Of a stretch of DNA of 64,000 nucleotides, positions 22,166-32,940 are shown in pieces. The stretch's first letter is position 1, and every line of letters begins with the position of its first letter. A program made the position numbers and the translations under genes. The stretch spans positions 3,102,501-3,166,500 of the forward strand of contig NC_085126.1 of NCBI RefSeq assembly GCF_030269925.1, in the 5' to 3' direction. The notes under the pieces were generated by a model. The model saw only the letters and a list, made by a program, of their open reading frames with translations, was not told the DNA's origin and did not search any database. The stretch is from Bombyx mori (Eukaryota > Arthropoda > Insecta > Lepidoptera > Bombycidae).

Positions 22166-22611
22166 TTGCTACTGGCTCTCGCGGGTTCCTACAGTGTGCT
22201 CTCTTATTACTCCTATTTCTGCCACGAAAAATTTACGTCAGAGGTCACCAAATGACGGTCAACATAATAATATATTTGTGAATATGACTTTCCAAGATGA
22301 ACTTCAGAATAAATTTCGATATCGACTTTGCTGATGAACTGAAAACTCCAAGATTTAATATCAATAGCTTACACCAATTTTCGTCCAAGCTTCGGACAGA
22401 TAGTCTGCAACAAAAAATGTCATTTATCTCACCGATTTTAAAAAAAATACCTTTGTTATTTATGTAATTACATTTATTTCCTAAATTTTCTATAAATATG
22501 TTGTACGGACTGCGATGTTCATTTCTTAAATAGGACCCCGAGCAAAACTAATTGGTGACCTCTGATTTACATAGCTTGATCTCATACCGGTCTGATAAAC
22601 AACACGCTTCT

Positions 22612-22727
22612 GACTTGAACTCGTAGTCCAAGATGGGTGGCACGCTCGCTATGACGTCCACGGACTGCGGTTGCCACTTAACACCAGGTGGGCCGTGAGC
22701 TCGTCCACGCATCTAAGCAATAAAAAA
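22612..22727 (+). mobile_element. Family B SINE 3' end, diverged
   Basis: Recognisable by CCACTTAACACCAGGTGGGC, GTGAGCTCGTCCAC and ATCTAAGCAATAAAAAA; the upstream part is diverged. Confidence 0.8.
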
Positions 22728-23033
22728 TGCTAAAACATAGCTCTTTTTTATAACCCAAAAGACGAATTTACATTAATGAAACCCAATTAAAGTTGTTTTA
22801 TCGTTTGAATTTTTACGATCTCTTCTCGCAAACCAAATTTACGATCCGGCTACCGATTCAGCCCCACGCGGATCGCAGCGTGAAGGTTCTAATCATTAAA
22901 TTAATGTAATAACAGTCACCGATTTCAATTTTAACTATCCAATAAAGCCTTCTTTAATTTGATATTAATTTGCGTTATTGTACGTAGAACGGAACGACAG
23001 CGAGAGCGGGAAAATAATTTGACACGTCTATAA

Positions 23034-23445
23034 TTATTTTTTAGGGGATTTTATGACCTGGAAACTACGACCTTTAAGGTCATGGTCTTACTTTGGTTTA
23101 TATTCTTATTTTTACGAGCAATAATAATATGGAGTAAAATGAAATTAAGATGATTAAGTTGCGTCAACTGAGATGAAATTAAATGAGATGATATGATATG
23201 GGATGAAATATAATCTCAGTAAAATGGTTGTCATTTACTGAGATTTTTTCAGTGGACTTTTTGGAGGATCCCGAGAAGCTACGTGCAGCGGCTTTGTTTC
23301 ATTTTCCCACATTTGTGCACTTTCACAAATACTAAACAGTTTAATAAACCACCGTTATTACACATTTAAATCTGAAGAAAACCTAAATAGACAAAATAAA
23401 ACAAATCATACAACTTCACTCCTCGCGTTCCCGCCAAAAAGTCTC
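23034..23445 (-). mobile_element. Family D retroposon with 13-bp target duplication
   Basis: On the minus strand it runs from ACTTTTTGGCGGGAACGC to AAAATCCCCTAAAAAATAA. GACACGTCTATAA flanks it exactly on both sides (23021-23033 and 23446-23458). The oligo(A) end plus the long duplication indicate target-primed reverse transcription. No coding; contains an AGATGAT-type purine repeat. Confidence 0.88.
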
Positions 23446-23985
23446 GACACGTCTATAAATAAATTGGGCACAGATAAAATAAGTGAGTAGTAAATTAAAT
23501 TCTGCTCTGTTTGACAATCAAACTTTTTGTTTGATGAACAGAGACACGTGGAGATTTTTGCGTTTAAGGGAAAGCCCAACAATTTTAGTTATCGACAATG
23601 AACTCGATATGCAAATTCCGGATCTTAAGTAAGACGATTACCCCACCCTCCAGATCGGAATGCTTTGAAATAGGATGGCGGGATAGTCATTAACTATAGT
23701 TGTCTAGTTTGCTTTACCTAACTGTTTTCTTAGAACGTGTACTGTTTATTGAATTAATAAAATTTCGGGTTACGGGAACGATTTGACGTCGCGGTAGGCC
23801 GCAGTAGGACTCTGATGTGTTGACCACACTTTTATTATATTTTTTGAGTAAATGAAAATAATTTTGTTATACACAAAACTTAAAATCTTGCGCGCTACAT
23901 TTTCTCTCCCTATTTACATGAAATGTATCTGTTTATTTGCAAATTATATGTTATGATTGAATTAAATGGTACTGGTAAATAGGTA

Positions 23986-24140
23986 TTGCAAGTCCACGCG
24001 GGGGATACCTCCATCCTGCCGATTTCTGTCGAAGCAGTCTCGCGTTTGTGCCGGTGTATCATTGAAATTTCAACCTTATATCTGTAAGTAGATAGTGATA
24101 TTCATGTTGTGATGGATATCGGCTCAACATCAATAGTCCT
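23986..24140 (+). mobile_element. Decayed family B SINE
   Basis: Weak but ordered similarity: CCTGCCGATTTCTG, GAAGCAGT, CTTATATCTGTAAG, ATTCATGTTGT. The tail is lost. Confidence 0.4.
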
Positions 24141-24179
24141 GGTGAGATCTTTCAATTATCTACGTAATCCATATACATA

Positions 24180-24447
24180 TGTGTGTACATAAAAGAGAAT
24201 TAATGCGTCTATGTATGTATGTTCACCTAAAGCTCAATAACTTATAGCCAAATTGATATGAGACTTTGACCACATATAAAAATCGACATGAACAATCCGA
24301 CGAACATAATTACGTTATTGTCGGATAAGTGGTGCTGGGGGCAGTTATTTTTTATCTTTTGAACCGTAGGTCGAATCAATATGAAATTTCGTATATTCAT
24401 GTCGACAATTTGTTTTTTTAGGTGAAGCGAAGCGTACCGAGGTCTAG
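24180..24447 (+). mobile_element. Helitron-like repeat, 5' end unclear
   Basis: Ends GGTGAAGCGAAGCGTACCGA then GGTCTAG, resembling the GC-rich CTAG terminus of the other Helitrons. The 5' end could not be placed. Confidence 0.45.
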
Positions 24448-26017
24448 ATTAAATAAAAAAAAGTAATTTTTGGTTCTTCCATTACATTTCCTATAAAGTA
24501 GTTGATAGAAAACATTTATTGGATCACGAAAGACGTGTCAGTCACTACTTATAACGTACACTAAAAAAAGGTTTTTTTAAATTTATGTCTTTGATTTAAT
24601 TCAACAAAAGACATCATAACATAATAAATTCGTCTTTTAATTACATTCAAATCAGAATTTGTGTAATTACATGAAATGAAATGATGGCCACCCTTCGCGT
24701 TTCGTATCACGCAGCGCGATGCACGCTACTGTTCAACCCCCCGCTAGTTACGGAACACTTGGACGTATTGTGCTTTTTTTTGTTTTATTTAAATCTCGAC
24801 GTATTTTAATGCGGTAGCGTGGAATGGAACGTAGTTTTGACGTTTTGTCTGTCCACGTCACTGTGACGTCTGTGATTTAAAAAAAAATGTGTTCTTTACT
24901 ATTTTTGAATATTAAAAATAGAGTATGTAGCGCTGTTTAGATTCATTATACATTAATCTCCTATATAACACGGTAGATTACTTTCACCTTAAGGAAACGC
25001 GTTGTACCAGTATTCTCGCATAGCGCGCTTATATGACCCCATATAACGCATTAAGTACAAATATAATTTAAATACAAATATAATACAATATAAATAATAT
25101 TTTTACGATTCAAAGACTAGGAACACAAATTTAATAAATTAATTTAGTCAATTTAATTTCATAACAACACAATATGCACATAAAATATGGTCACAATATG
25201 CAAAGGTACGCGAAATTAATTATGAACTGTACAAATCAGTATAAATTTCACAGTACAGAAATACATACGACGTGTGTAATCGCTGCGTTATACGGGGGAA
25301 TACCCGTGTTATACGAGGGACTCGCGTAATATTAAAATGCGTTATAACAGTATCGTATTATAAGGGGCATTACTTTGCAAACCCACTCAAATTGATTACG
25401 CACAAAATAAAATGGAAGTCAATTGCATAGGATAAGCTATTCGTAACTAATGTGCTGTTGTATCCTTAATCCAATATCTGCTGTGTGATCTGATATTTTG
25501 GAATAACTATTATGACTAGTAGGAATTACTGTTGAAAACACATCTTCGATTCGTAGTCTCATTTGCACGCATCAGTTATACAATCCTTCAGGCTCGAAGG
25601 AATGATTGGTTCGCTGTACAAGTATGCCTGTGTGCTTAGTGCGAGTTTTTTAACGTTCTCGATAGCGTAAAAGTTAAATCTAATTTGTATGGAGTTGTAA
25701 CGTTTGCCGCTAGGGGCGCTGTTCCAACTGCATACCAATTTCTTCGTTTTCCTTTCGAAAATGATCCACTTCATCAGCTGATATCGTCCATGGCAAACCA
25801 AATCGCTGCCTACCGCATAATGCGTCTTAAAAATCTAGTTAATATATGAAGAACAATTAAAGCGTTTCTCGTATATATTTTACATGTATATTTTATTCAT
25901 TACGTATACTTTATTCACTTATTTCCTTACGTACATTTATTGATTACGCATAGTTTACACGTAAACCTGATAACTGTGGGTAAAAACAATCGATTACAAA
26001 AATTAGTACGGCCCATG
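24448..26017. other. Unassigned stretch
   Basis: No gene. Between ~24990 and 25380 the motif GTTATACG/CATATAACGC recurs on both strands, including TTATAAGGGGCATTACTT. This may be an old pogo/Tigger-like element, but paired ends could not be shown. Confidence 0.3.
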
Positions 26018-26290
26018 TACGGGCGCGACCGGTCACCGTCCTCGTCGAACCCGTCGCTTGCGACGAAGGGCTCGACGAGCGAACTAACCCATAGACACAG
26101 CCCACTGAGTTTCTCGCCGGATCTTCTCAGTGGGTCGCGTTTCCGATCCGGTGGTAGATTCTGCGAAGCACTGCTCTTGCTAGGGTCAGTGTTAGCAACT
26201 CTCCGGTTGAGCCCCGCGAGCTCACCTACAAACGTTAGGGCGAAGCTGAAATAGCCTCTCAAGGCTATCAGCATAAGTAGGAAAAAAAAA
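26018..26290 (+). mobile_element. Family A (Bm1-type) SINE
   Basis: From GACCGGTCACCGTCCTCGTC to AAGTAGGAAAAAAAAA. Both strands carry spurious frames of over 100 codons, a side effect of its GC-rich core. Confidence 0.94.
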
Positions 26291-26885
26291 TATGTAGGGG
26301 CGCTGTCATTTATGTCAAGAAATAATCAACTGTCACTGTCAGATGCGTTCAAAAACATCGATATCATTGTTTTCACTGCGTTCCGAAATTTTTTAATTTC
26401 CCTCTCGTACGGTAATACGATAAAATCAGTTAAGTAATGCGTGTATGATAAACGCGCAACCGTCTCGGGAATTTTAATTTATGCAACAACAACTCGATAA
26501 ACAGCCATTAGTGTTTTATTTATTTATTTATTTAATAATTTCTATGTAAATATTGCTATTGATTCTTTAAAAAAAATACCTAATAATAATAAGAAATTAA
26601 GATTCAGAATAGATTGTTTCTCGATATAGCATAGCATAGAGATACGCCATATTGAAAACGGGGATTGTGAAATTGAAATGAATAATTAATAAGAAAGTTA
26701 TTTTAAGATGCCCGTGGATGCGATGCCAAATATTGACTTATTAAGCAAAGGACACAGACTTATGAAGCAATTCATTTGTTTGTTTTTCTAAACATTAACA
26801 GTGTTTGAAAATTAATTATAGTTGTTATTGTCACAATATTCTAATAATACGAATAGAATTTCAATATTCAAATATTCGATAAGAG
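26291..26885. other. Unassigned AT-rich stretch
   Basis: No gene or repeat family was recognised. Confidence 0.4.
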
Positions 26886-27340
26886 TTTGATGAGCGAACT
26901 AATCCATGGACACAGCCCACTAGATTTCTCGCCGGATCTTCTCAATGGGTCGCGACTCCGATCCGATGGTAGATTCAGCGAAGCACTGCTCTTGCTAGGG
27001 TTAGTGTTAGCAAATTATCTCAGATTGAGCCCGTGAGCTCACCTACCCGTCCGCACGTTACTGGAATAGCCTCTTAGGCTTTTTTTTATTGCTTAGATGG
27101 GTGGACGGGCTCACAGCCCACAGAGACACAGAGCCTATAGACATCCACAACGTAAATGCGCCACCCATCTTGAGATATCAGTTCTAAGGTCTCAAGTATA
27201 GTTACCACGGCTGCCCCACCCTTCAAACCGAAACGCATTACTGCTTCACGGCAGAAATAGGCAGGGTGGTGGTAACCACCCGCGCGGACTCACAAGAGGT
27301 CCTACCACCAGTAAAGCCAGCAAATACGTAAGGAAACAAA
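26886..27340 (+). mobile_element. Family A SINE (variant 2) split by family B
   Basis: The first part, 26886-27080, stops at CCTCTTAGGCT; the tail resumes at 27315 as CCAGCAAATACGTAAGGAAAC. The missing join matches intact variant-2 copies (TTAGGCTACCAGC). Confidence 0.87.
27081..27313 (-). mobile_element. Family B SINE nested in family A
   Basis: Minus orientation, TTTTTTTATTGCTTAGATGG to GGTCCTACCACCAGTAA. Headless. Here B entered A, the reverse of the order at 4090. Confidence 0.92.
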
Positions 27341-27487
27341 AGGCGTCTCTACTATTCTTATTTTTTAAACCAGAGTATCATTGGGCACTATAGTACACGG
27401 CACCAGATATCTTTAAGGCGTTAACAATCTAAACGAATAATTGAAAAATAATTAAACGTCAAATCGTAATAAACGTAATAAATTGAA

Positions 27488-27916
27488 GTCGTCGTGGTCT
27501 AACGGATAAGACGTCCGGTGCATTCGCGTTGAGCGCGATGCACCAGTGTTCGAATCCCGCAGGCGGGTACCAATTTTTCTAATGAAATACGTACTCAACA
27601 AATTGTTCACGATTGACTTCCACGGTGAAGGAATAACATCGTGTAATAAAAGTGAAACCCGCAAAATTATAATTTGCGTAATTACTGGTGGTAGGACCTG
27701 TTGTGAGTCCGCGCGGGTAGGTACCACCGCCCTGTCTATTTCTGCCGTGAAGCAGTAATGCGTTTCGGTTTGAAGGGTGGGGCAGCCGTTGTAACTATAC
27801 TGAGACCTTACAACTTATATCTCAAGGTGGGTGGCGCATTTACGTTGTAGATGTCTATGGGCTCCAGTAACCACTTAACACCAGGTGGGCTGTGAGCTCG
27901 TCCACACATCAAAGCA

Positions 27917-27947
<31 letters not shown>
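27488..27947 (+). mobile_element. Full-length family B SINE with tRNA-like head
   Basis: Head GTCGTCGTGGTCTAACGGAT...GTGTTCGAATCCCGCAGG resembles the A and B boxes of a tRNA(Arg) gene, as expected for an internal RNA polymerase III promoter. Then a linker (AATTTTTCTAATGAAATACG), the body from ATTACTGGTGGTAGGACC, the LINE-like tail and ~30 A. The uninterrupted A run suggests a fairly young copy. Confidence 0.92.
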
Positions 27948-28403
27948 CACAGAAGCCGCAATCAAAACGTTGGGACCTTCGTACAATTATGTCAAATCAA
28001 ATTTGGCACTTGACGAACAGTGATCTGACGGGACAACTTGTGTGGTCCGACCGTGTGTGTGTGTTTTTTTTTTGTTTTTTTTTTTTATTCGTACGCTGTA
28101 GGGCGATGACTAACAAGCTTTCGATAACTAGCCACCGACGAAGCGATATGATTGGTTCCGATGTGTTTCGGCGTTTCGGAACGTGTGAATGACGTATGAA
28201 ATAGGCCACGGTAATGTGACCGTACGTCCTTCGTTTTTTTTTTTACTGGCTTTTAACTTGAACTCCCATTGTCTTTGATTAAAAGTTTTAACGGAGTGGA
28301 AATTTCATTTAAGTTTTTTTTATTATAAGTTCACGACAGACCAAGACAATAGCCTAACCGGGGTTAAGGGATACTACCCGTAGAATACTGACCACCTATA
28401 TTT
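27948..28403. other. Unassigned stretch with (GT)n and poly-T
   Basis: A (TG)n run and long T tracts lie at ~28052-28087. Nothing else is recognised. Confidence 0.35.
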
Positions 28404-28679
28404 GAGTCGACTATTATCAAAGCCGGCAATCTGACTTTTGGACAATGATTGGTAAATCAGAAAAACGAATTATTGACTTTGTATTCCATTGGCAGTCACG
28501 AAACTCTTCGGAACGACATCTTAGATAAATAACAGGTTAAGTATTAACCTTTATTTAATGCAGGTTTTGAACCGTATTCTTTGAAGGAGACGATTATATT
28601 CAAATCAATCTGTATTGACATATCAATAAATTTTTTTTGTCCAAATGCACAGATTGCCACCTTTGATAATAGACGACTC
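28404..28679 (-). mobile_element. 276-bp MITE, copy 2
   Basis: An inverted copy of 16022-16297, identical in length and also flanked by ATTT (28400-28403, 28680-28683). Ends are GAGTCGACTATTATCAAAGC and, inverted, GAGTCGTCTATTATCAAAGG. Confidence 0.88.
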
Positions 28680-28683
28680 ATTT

Positions 28684-29448
28684 GTTCTGAAGTCGCTGTA
28701 CCAAGCCAAGCCACTGACGGTCCCTATCAACCAGTGGAGATTTATATCGCACCTACCCTGTTGGTAATTAGATAGAACGAACAAATAGTTTCACTAATTA
28801 AGTTCTATTGTTATCGAAATGTATAGTTTTTCGACAAAAACTACTTTCGTAGAAGTTAACAATAATAGAGTATTATTTTTTATATTTTATCAGTAAAAGC
28901 TTTTTGAAAAATTATGACAACGTAATTTGAAATGACTCCATCGGAGATACACTGCCCTACATCTTTTTCAGATATATTTAAGTTTCATTTATGAAATTAT
29001 TTAAATATTAATTAAGTAATATATATTTAATGAATATAAATATAGATTGAACAAGTGATACATAGTTTGTATTTTCTTTATGGCTTGTTTTCTTTTTTAT
29101 TGTTAAATCTGTCGACAAAATAAACTAGGAATCAATGTAAATATTAATAAAATACAATCCACATATAACGATACATTCTGAGATGATACAAGTTCATACG
29201 TATGAAATCGTGGGCACAGCTAGTTAAAATATATATATATACTCTATTAAAACACCTGTTTATTATAGGTAACAAAATCATGGATAACGTCAACAACAAA
29301 AAAATAAAAATATCAAACAATAAGTGCCGATCGAAAAAGAAACTCTAAACGCAAAACAATGACGCATACAAACTGTTTCCCGCCAATAGAACTGTCACAG
29401 TGACATTGACGTGTGTTGTGCGTGAGTTCGCGGTATGTTGTCGAAAGC
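28684..29448. other. Sequence just upstream of the eya start codon
   Basis: AT-rich, no recognised repeat. The last ~100 bases are more GC-rich and include CCCGCCAATAG (CCAAT-like) near 29380, so a 5' UTR or promoter may lie here. A (TA)n run is at ~29229-29240. Whether a spliced 5' UTR exon joins near TGTCACAG (~29393-29400) cannot be decided from the sequence. Confidence 0.4.
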
Positions 29449-29523
29449 ATGGTGACACTGATGCCGTGTGGGTACCTCGGCGGCACGTCGCCGCGATGCA
29501 GCTTGGACCACGCCGAGCCGAAG
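29449..29523 (+). CDS. eya: eyes absent, coding exon 1 (N-terminus)
   Basis: Encodes MVTLMPCGYLGGTSPRCSLD then HAEPK. Drosophila Eya starts MVTLMPYNYAAPRCGL and continues to EPK before a KRP motif, so start and order match. Eya is a nuclear transcription cofactor of the retinal determination network (partner of Sine oculis/Six) with a C-terminal tyrosine phosphatase domain. The start is the first ATG in this frame; its context AGC-ATG-G is favourable. The exon must end at AAG (phase 0) to join the next one in frame. The donor is then GTCAGA, unusual in having C at +3. The next intron is ~10.9 kb. Short length and reliance on homology are the main uncertainties. Confidence 0.9.
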
Positions 29524-30329
29524 GTCAGATGTACTAGTAATAGTCGCCAATTCAGTCACACGATATTACCAACTTTACAGACAAAACAAACGTTATAAAA
29601 CCTAATATATAACAGCGAGATTTAAAGCTATTCTTATAAATGACCTTTTAAAGGACTTTAATCTGGTCACAACCACGATCGGATCTCATTTTTATATTCG
29701 ATTCAAGACTATGTTTAATATAATCACTAAGCAATTGTAAATATTGATAAACCTTCATATTTACGAATGAAATTTTCAGTCGTAACTCACAGATTAAATT
29801 AAAACAAACAGATTTAAGAAGACTTTATCGATATTCGCGATTTAATGGTATTTTAAATAGTTAATGAAGTCAAGTTATACATATATTTAAGATCAGATTC
29901 AATGCGTTCATGAGGTTATACGTGTGACTGGATCGTGACATATAACTATCTACCCACAAATTTGTATGAGCACGACTATTGTGGCCCGCACGTCCGCTTT
30001 TGCTTAATAACTCACTACCCACTGCACTTACATATTGCATGTATCCTTATTTGCTCTTAGAATTAATGAGTGCTGAGGTAATGTATTGTTTTATTATTGT
30101 GTGCATAGATTATTTGATTTTGTGTTACCGTGTTTATTGCTATTGAAGAAAGATGAATATTTGAAAACGTGGCGGCATATCTATGAACCTTTTTGAAGCT
30201 GTTTAAAACACCATCTGATCTTTTCAGTTTATTAAGTCAAAGAATAAATATTTGATTTTCAACTGTACGATATGAGTATGCACAGGAGAGGTCTTGTAGA
30301 ATCGTTAATTTCAGTATCGGATCGAGGGA
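29524..30329. other. eya intron 1, first part
   Basis: AT-rich intron sequence with no recognised repeat or gene. A frame reading through the splice donor to 29598 is not exon sequence. Confidence 0.5.
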
Positions 30330-30610
30330 ACCTTTTCCATCTCCCGCCCAGCCTCTCTCAGGGCACCCACAAAGCTCCATCCTCGCTCCGCTCCTGTTTA
30401 TTCTGTACATTAGCGATATCTCCCGGTTACTGCAGGCCTAGCTATCTCTTTTCATTTATAACACGGCAAGTGTCTGCTACAACAGCAGGAACTAGACCAT
30501 TATCCCAAAGATTACCAACCGTAGCCTCTACCTTGGAACAATAGTTTTGCAAGTGGCGCGTTAATTAACGCTACGAAATCCATTGCTGTTCTTTTTCAAA
30601 GGGGGAGTTA
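30330..30610 (+). pseudogene. Decayed Jockey/CR1-type reverse transcriptase fragment
   Basis: Pieces in different frames read ILAPLLFILYISDISRLLQA, LFIYNTASV (the place of the catalytic FADD motif, here lost) and INATKSIAVLFQRG. From memory, these follow the order of motifs in insect Jockey/CR1-like non-LTR reverse transcriptases (QGS-LAPLLF, F.DDTA, NP.KS..VLF). Frameshifts and stops make it non-functional. It lies in eya intron 1, in the same orientation as the gene. Confidence 0.65.
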
Positions 30611-30967
30611 AAGACGAATTTCCTCTTACATTTACAGACGCTGGAAACTCCCGATGACTCACTTGGGCTAGCTAATATTCTACGTTAGGAAGGTGAAATA
30701 CTATAGACTTGTTTGAAATAGCTCCCTGAGTAGACCATATGCAAACGGACTAAGCGGTTCCTTCGTATTAATGAATTACGTATTGTTATAATCACTTCAC
30801 TACATTTGCATACGTCCGACCATGATTTATGAAGTGTCAAATTCGCAGTTCAGAGTTGTTTTTTTTCATGTACCAATCTGGGTTTGTAAGGAACTTCCGC
30901 GGTTTTTCGCCAACACTATGGATTAGTCCTTTTTAAGCGATGTTTAAGAAGATCGTCGGTAAATTAC

Positions 30968-31025
30968 GGCTTGGCCTCTGATATTGCTAACGTATATAAG
31001 CGACGGTCACCACTCACCATCAGAG
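30968..31025 (+). mobile_element. Family C (LINE 3' tail) fragment
   Basis: Has GATATTGCTAACGTATATAA, then GCGACGGTCACCACTCACCATCAG, matching the family C tail in order; truncated. Confidence 0.5.
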
Positions 31026-31445
31026 TTTGTTACCGTCACAAACATAATTATAGTCGCTTACTACGTTTTTTTCTGCACCGTTTTTTTTTTAAGTAACAAT
31101 CAAACATAAGCCACCAGCAGGTACCCTTTCTATCCGAAGCTCATTTCGCGCATCGTCCCTTCATCACAAAACTTTGCGTCATATAAAACATGTCTTCCTA
31201 GAATGTGAGCCAGTAACAAGACTCCTATTTCGTGTAAGTGATAACTCGGTTACCAACCGCAGACGATCATCATCATCATGTATTAGTACATTCTTTATCT
31301 TTGGTTTAAATTTTATTGTTTGTGCAACAAACGTGAATAGCCTAGTGGTTGTTGTAGGGCTGTCACCTTAATACTACTGAGTTAATGCAAGGTACGTTTA
31401 AAGATTCCGCCCACTCTTGTTTCAAAGCGGTGCTTATTGGTTTAA
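31026..31445. other. Unassigned intron sequence
   Basis: No gene or recognised repeat family. Confidence 0.4.
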
Positions 31446-31640
31446 ATGGGCCCACTGTGTTTCTCGCCGGATCTTCTCAGTAGGTCGCGTTTCTCATACG
31501 GTGGTAGATTCTGCGAAGCACTGCTCTTGCTAGGGCTAGTGTTAGTAACGTCACCAGGTTAGAACCCGTGAGCTTACATACTCGTTCGGTAACACTGGCA
31601 TATCCCTTTAAGGGTACCAGCATGGGGTAGGGAAAAAAAA
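31446..31640 (+). mobile_element. Family A SINE (tail variant 2)
   Basis: GGGCCCACTGTGTTTCTCGC to GCATGGGGTAGGGAAAAAAA; moderately diverged. Confidence 0.88.
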
Positions 31641-32440
31641 TGATTTAAATTTGGCACCTCCAAATTTGCCTCTTTTTATAATAGAAGTCCAAAGTGAAGA
31701 AGTTCAATTATGCCTTCGTGGAGGTTTTAATAGATCCCACAAAAGAAGTGTCATAAGCGTGCATCCTTCCACGCTTCAAACGTACATAATCTAAACTGAA
31801 AATTGAAAAAAGAAAGAGATATAAGCTTGCGTTCATTAGCTCGATGCTGGTTTTGGTTTTAAAACATAAATAAATATACATGCCCTCAAATAGTGATGTG
31901 TAATTGTCATTGGCATTAATAAAAGACATTGACTTCCTTCAGAAATAAGGTATATTTGTAGTCATTGTCCTCACCAACATCAGGAGAATGAACGTGGTGC
32001 AAATCTCTTTCTTACACTCAAAAATTTCACTTTTCAATCTTCGCAATCTAATTTCTAATCACGAATTTGACGGTACGCCAAGTTTAAGTCTTGTGTTCTT
32101 TCGTAGCACTCAGAATAGCGACGATCATATTTAATTTTTAGAAGGAAAATAAATAAATATTTTTTTCATTTGCATACCAACCCTATGCCTTAATCTCGCG
32201 TTACCCATTCATAAGCTAATGTTAAAGCAGCCATTAAAGTCTCGTAATGTATTGTGGCGCGGTATACCAGTATCGCAGGACAGTGGATCGTTAGCTACAC
32301 GATACCAGGCGGACATAACCGTTGAGGAGTTCTATTGCATAATTTTGATACGCGGCACTGGTGCGTTTAAAAGACTAATAATAATTATTGTTATGACTAT
32401 GACGGACAACTTGATATAACAACAACCATCGAAATTTTTA
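31641..32440. other. Unassigned intron sequence
   Basis: No gene or repeat family was recognised; a minus-strand frame at 31708-31929 has no recognisable features. Confidence 0.35.
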
Positions 32441-32722
32441 TTATTTTATTGCTTAGATGGGTGGACGAGCTGTGAGCCCACCTGGTGTTAAGTGGTTACT
32501 GGAGCCCATAGACATTTACAACGTATATGCGCCACCCATCTGTAGATATAAGATCTAAGATCTCAAGTATAGCTACAACGGCTACCCCGCGCTTCAAACC
32601 GAAACGCATTACTGCTTCACGGCAGAAATAGGCAGGGCGGTGGTACCTACCCGTGCGGACTCACATGAGGTTCTACCACCAGTAATTACGCAAATTATAA
32701 TTTTGCGGGTTTCATTTTTATC
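32441..32722 (-). mobile_element. Family B SINE, partial linker retained
   Basis: Minus orientation, TATTGCTTAGATGGGTGGAC through CCACCAGTAATTACGCAAAT and on into TTTTGCGGGTTTCATTTTTA. It retains part of the linker but not the tRNA-like head. Confidence 0.9.
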
Positions 32723-32805
32723 CAAAGCAAGTACGTAAGCAATAAAGATTTTTGGTATTTTATTACCAGGCGAACATAAAATCGATGAGTTAGTTTTGAA
32801 CTGAC

Positions 32806-32940
32806 TGACTCGGTGGTGCAGTAGTTAGCGACCCTGACTGTTGCGCCGTGGGTCGTGCTTTCGATTCCCACATCGGGCAAACATTGTGTGATGAACAGGT
32901 TTATTTACTCTTTGTCTGGGTATTTATTATCTATATATCG
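32806..32940 (+). mobile_element. tRNA-derived SINE of a third type
   Basis: GGTGGTGCAGTAGTTAGCG resembles an A box and TTCGATTCCCACATCGG a B box; then AACATTGTGTGATGAACAGG and TTTGTCTGGGTATTTATTAT. I recall this layout from a common lepidopteran SINE. It has no acceptor stem and no clear anticodon arm, so it is not a tRNA gene. Confidence 0.7.

Noticed and set aside
25940..26254. Overlapping frames of over 100 codons on both strands (also at 37553-37905 and 53323-53601)
   Set aside because: All fall inside Bm1-type SINEs, whose GC-rich core keeps several frames open; the same peptide recurs at every copy.
27488..27570. tRNA(Arg) gene (also at 13489, 43394, 57781, 61631)
   Set aside because: A- and B-box-like sequences are present but there is no proper acceptor stem, and each is followed by the same SINE body.
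29413..29448. Longer eya N-terminus starting upstream of 29449
   Set aside because: The upstream in-frame codons contain no ATG (only GTG), and homology to Eya begins exactly at the ATG at 29449.
32806..32880. tRNA gene
   Set aside because: A SINE head: no closed cloverleaf, and it runs on into a repeat body typical of Lepidoptera.
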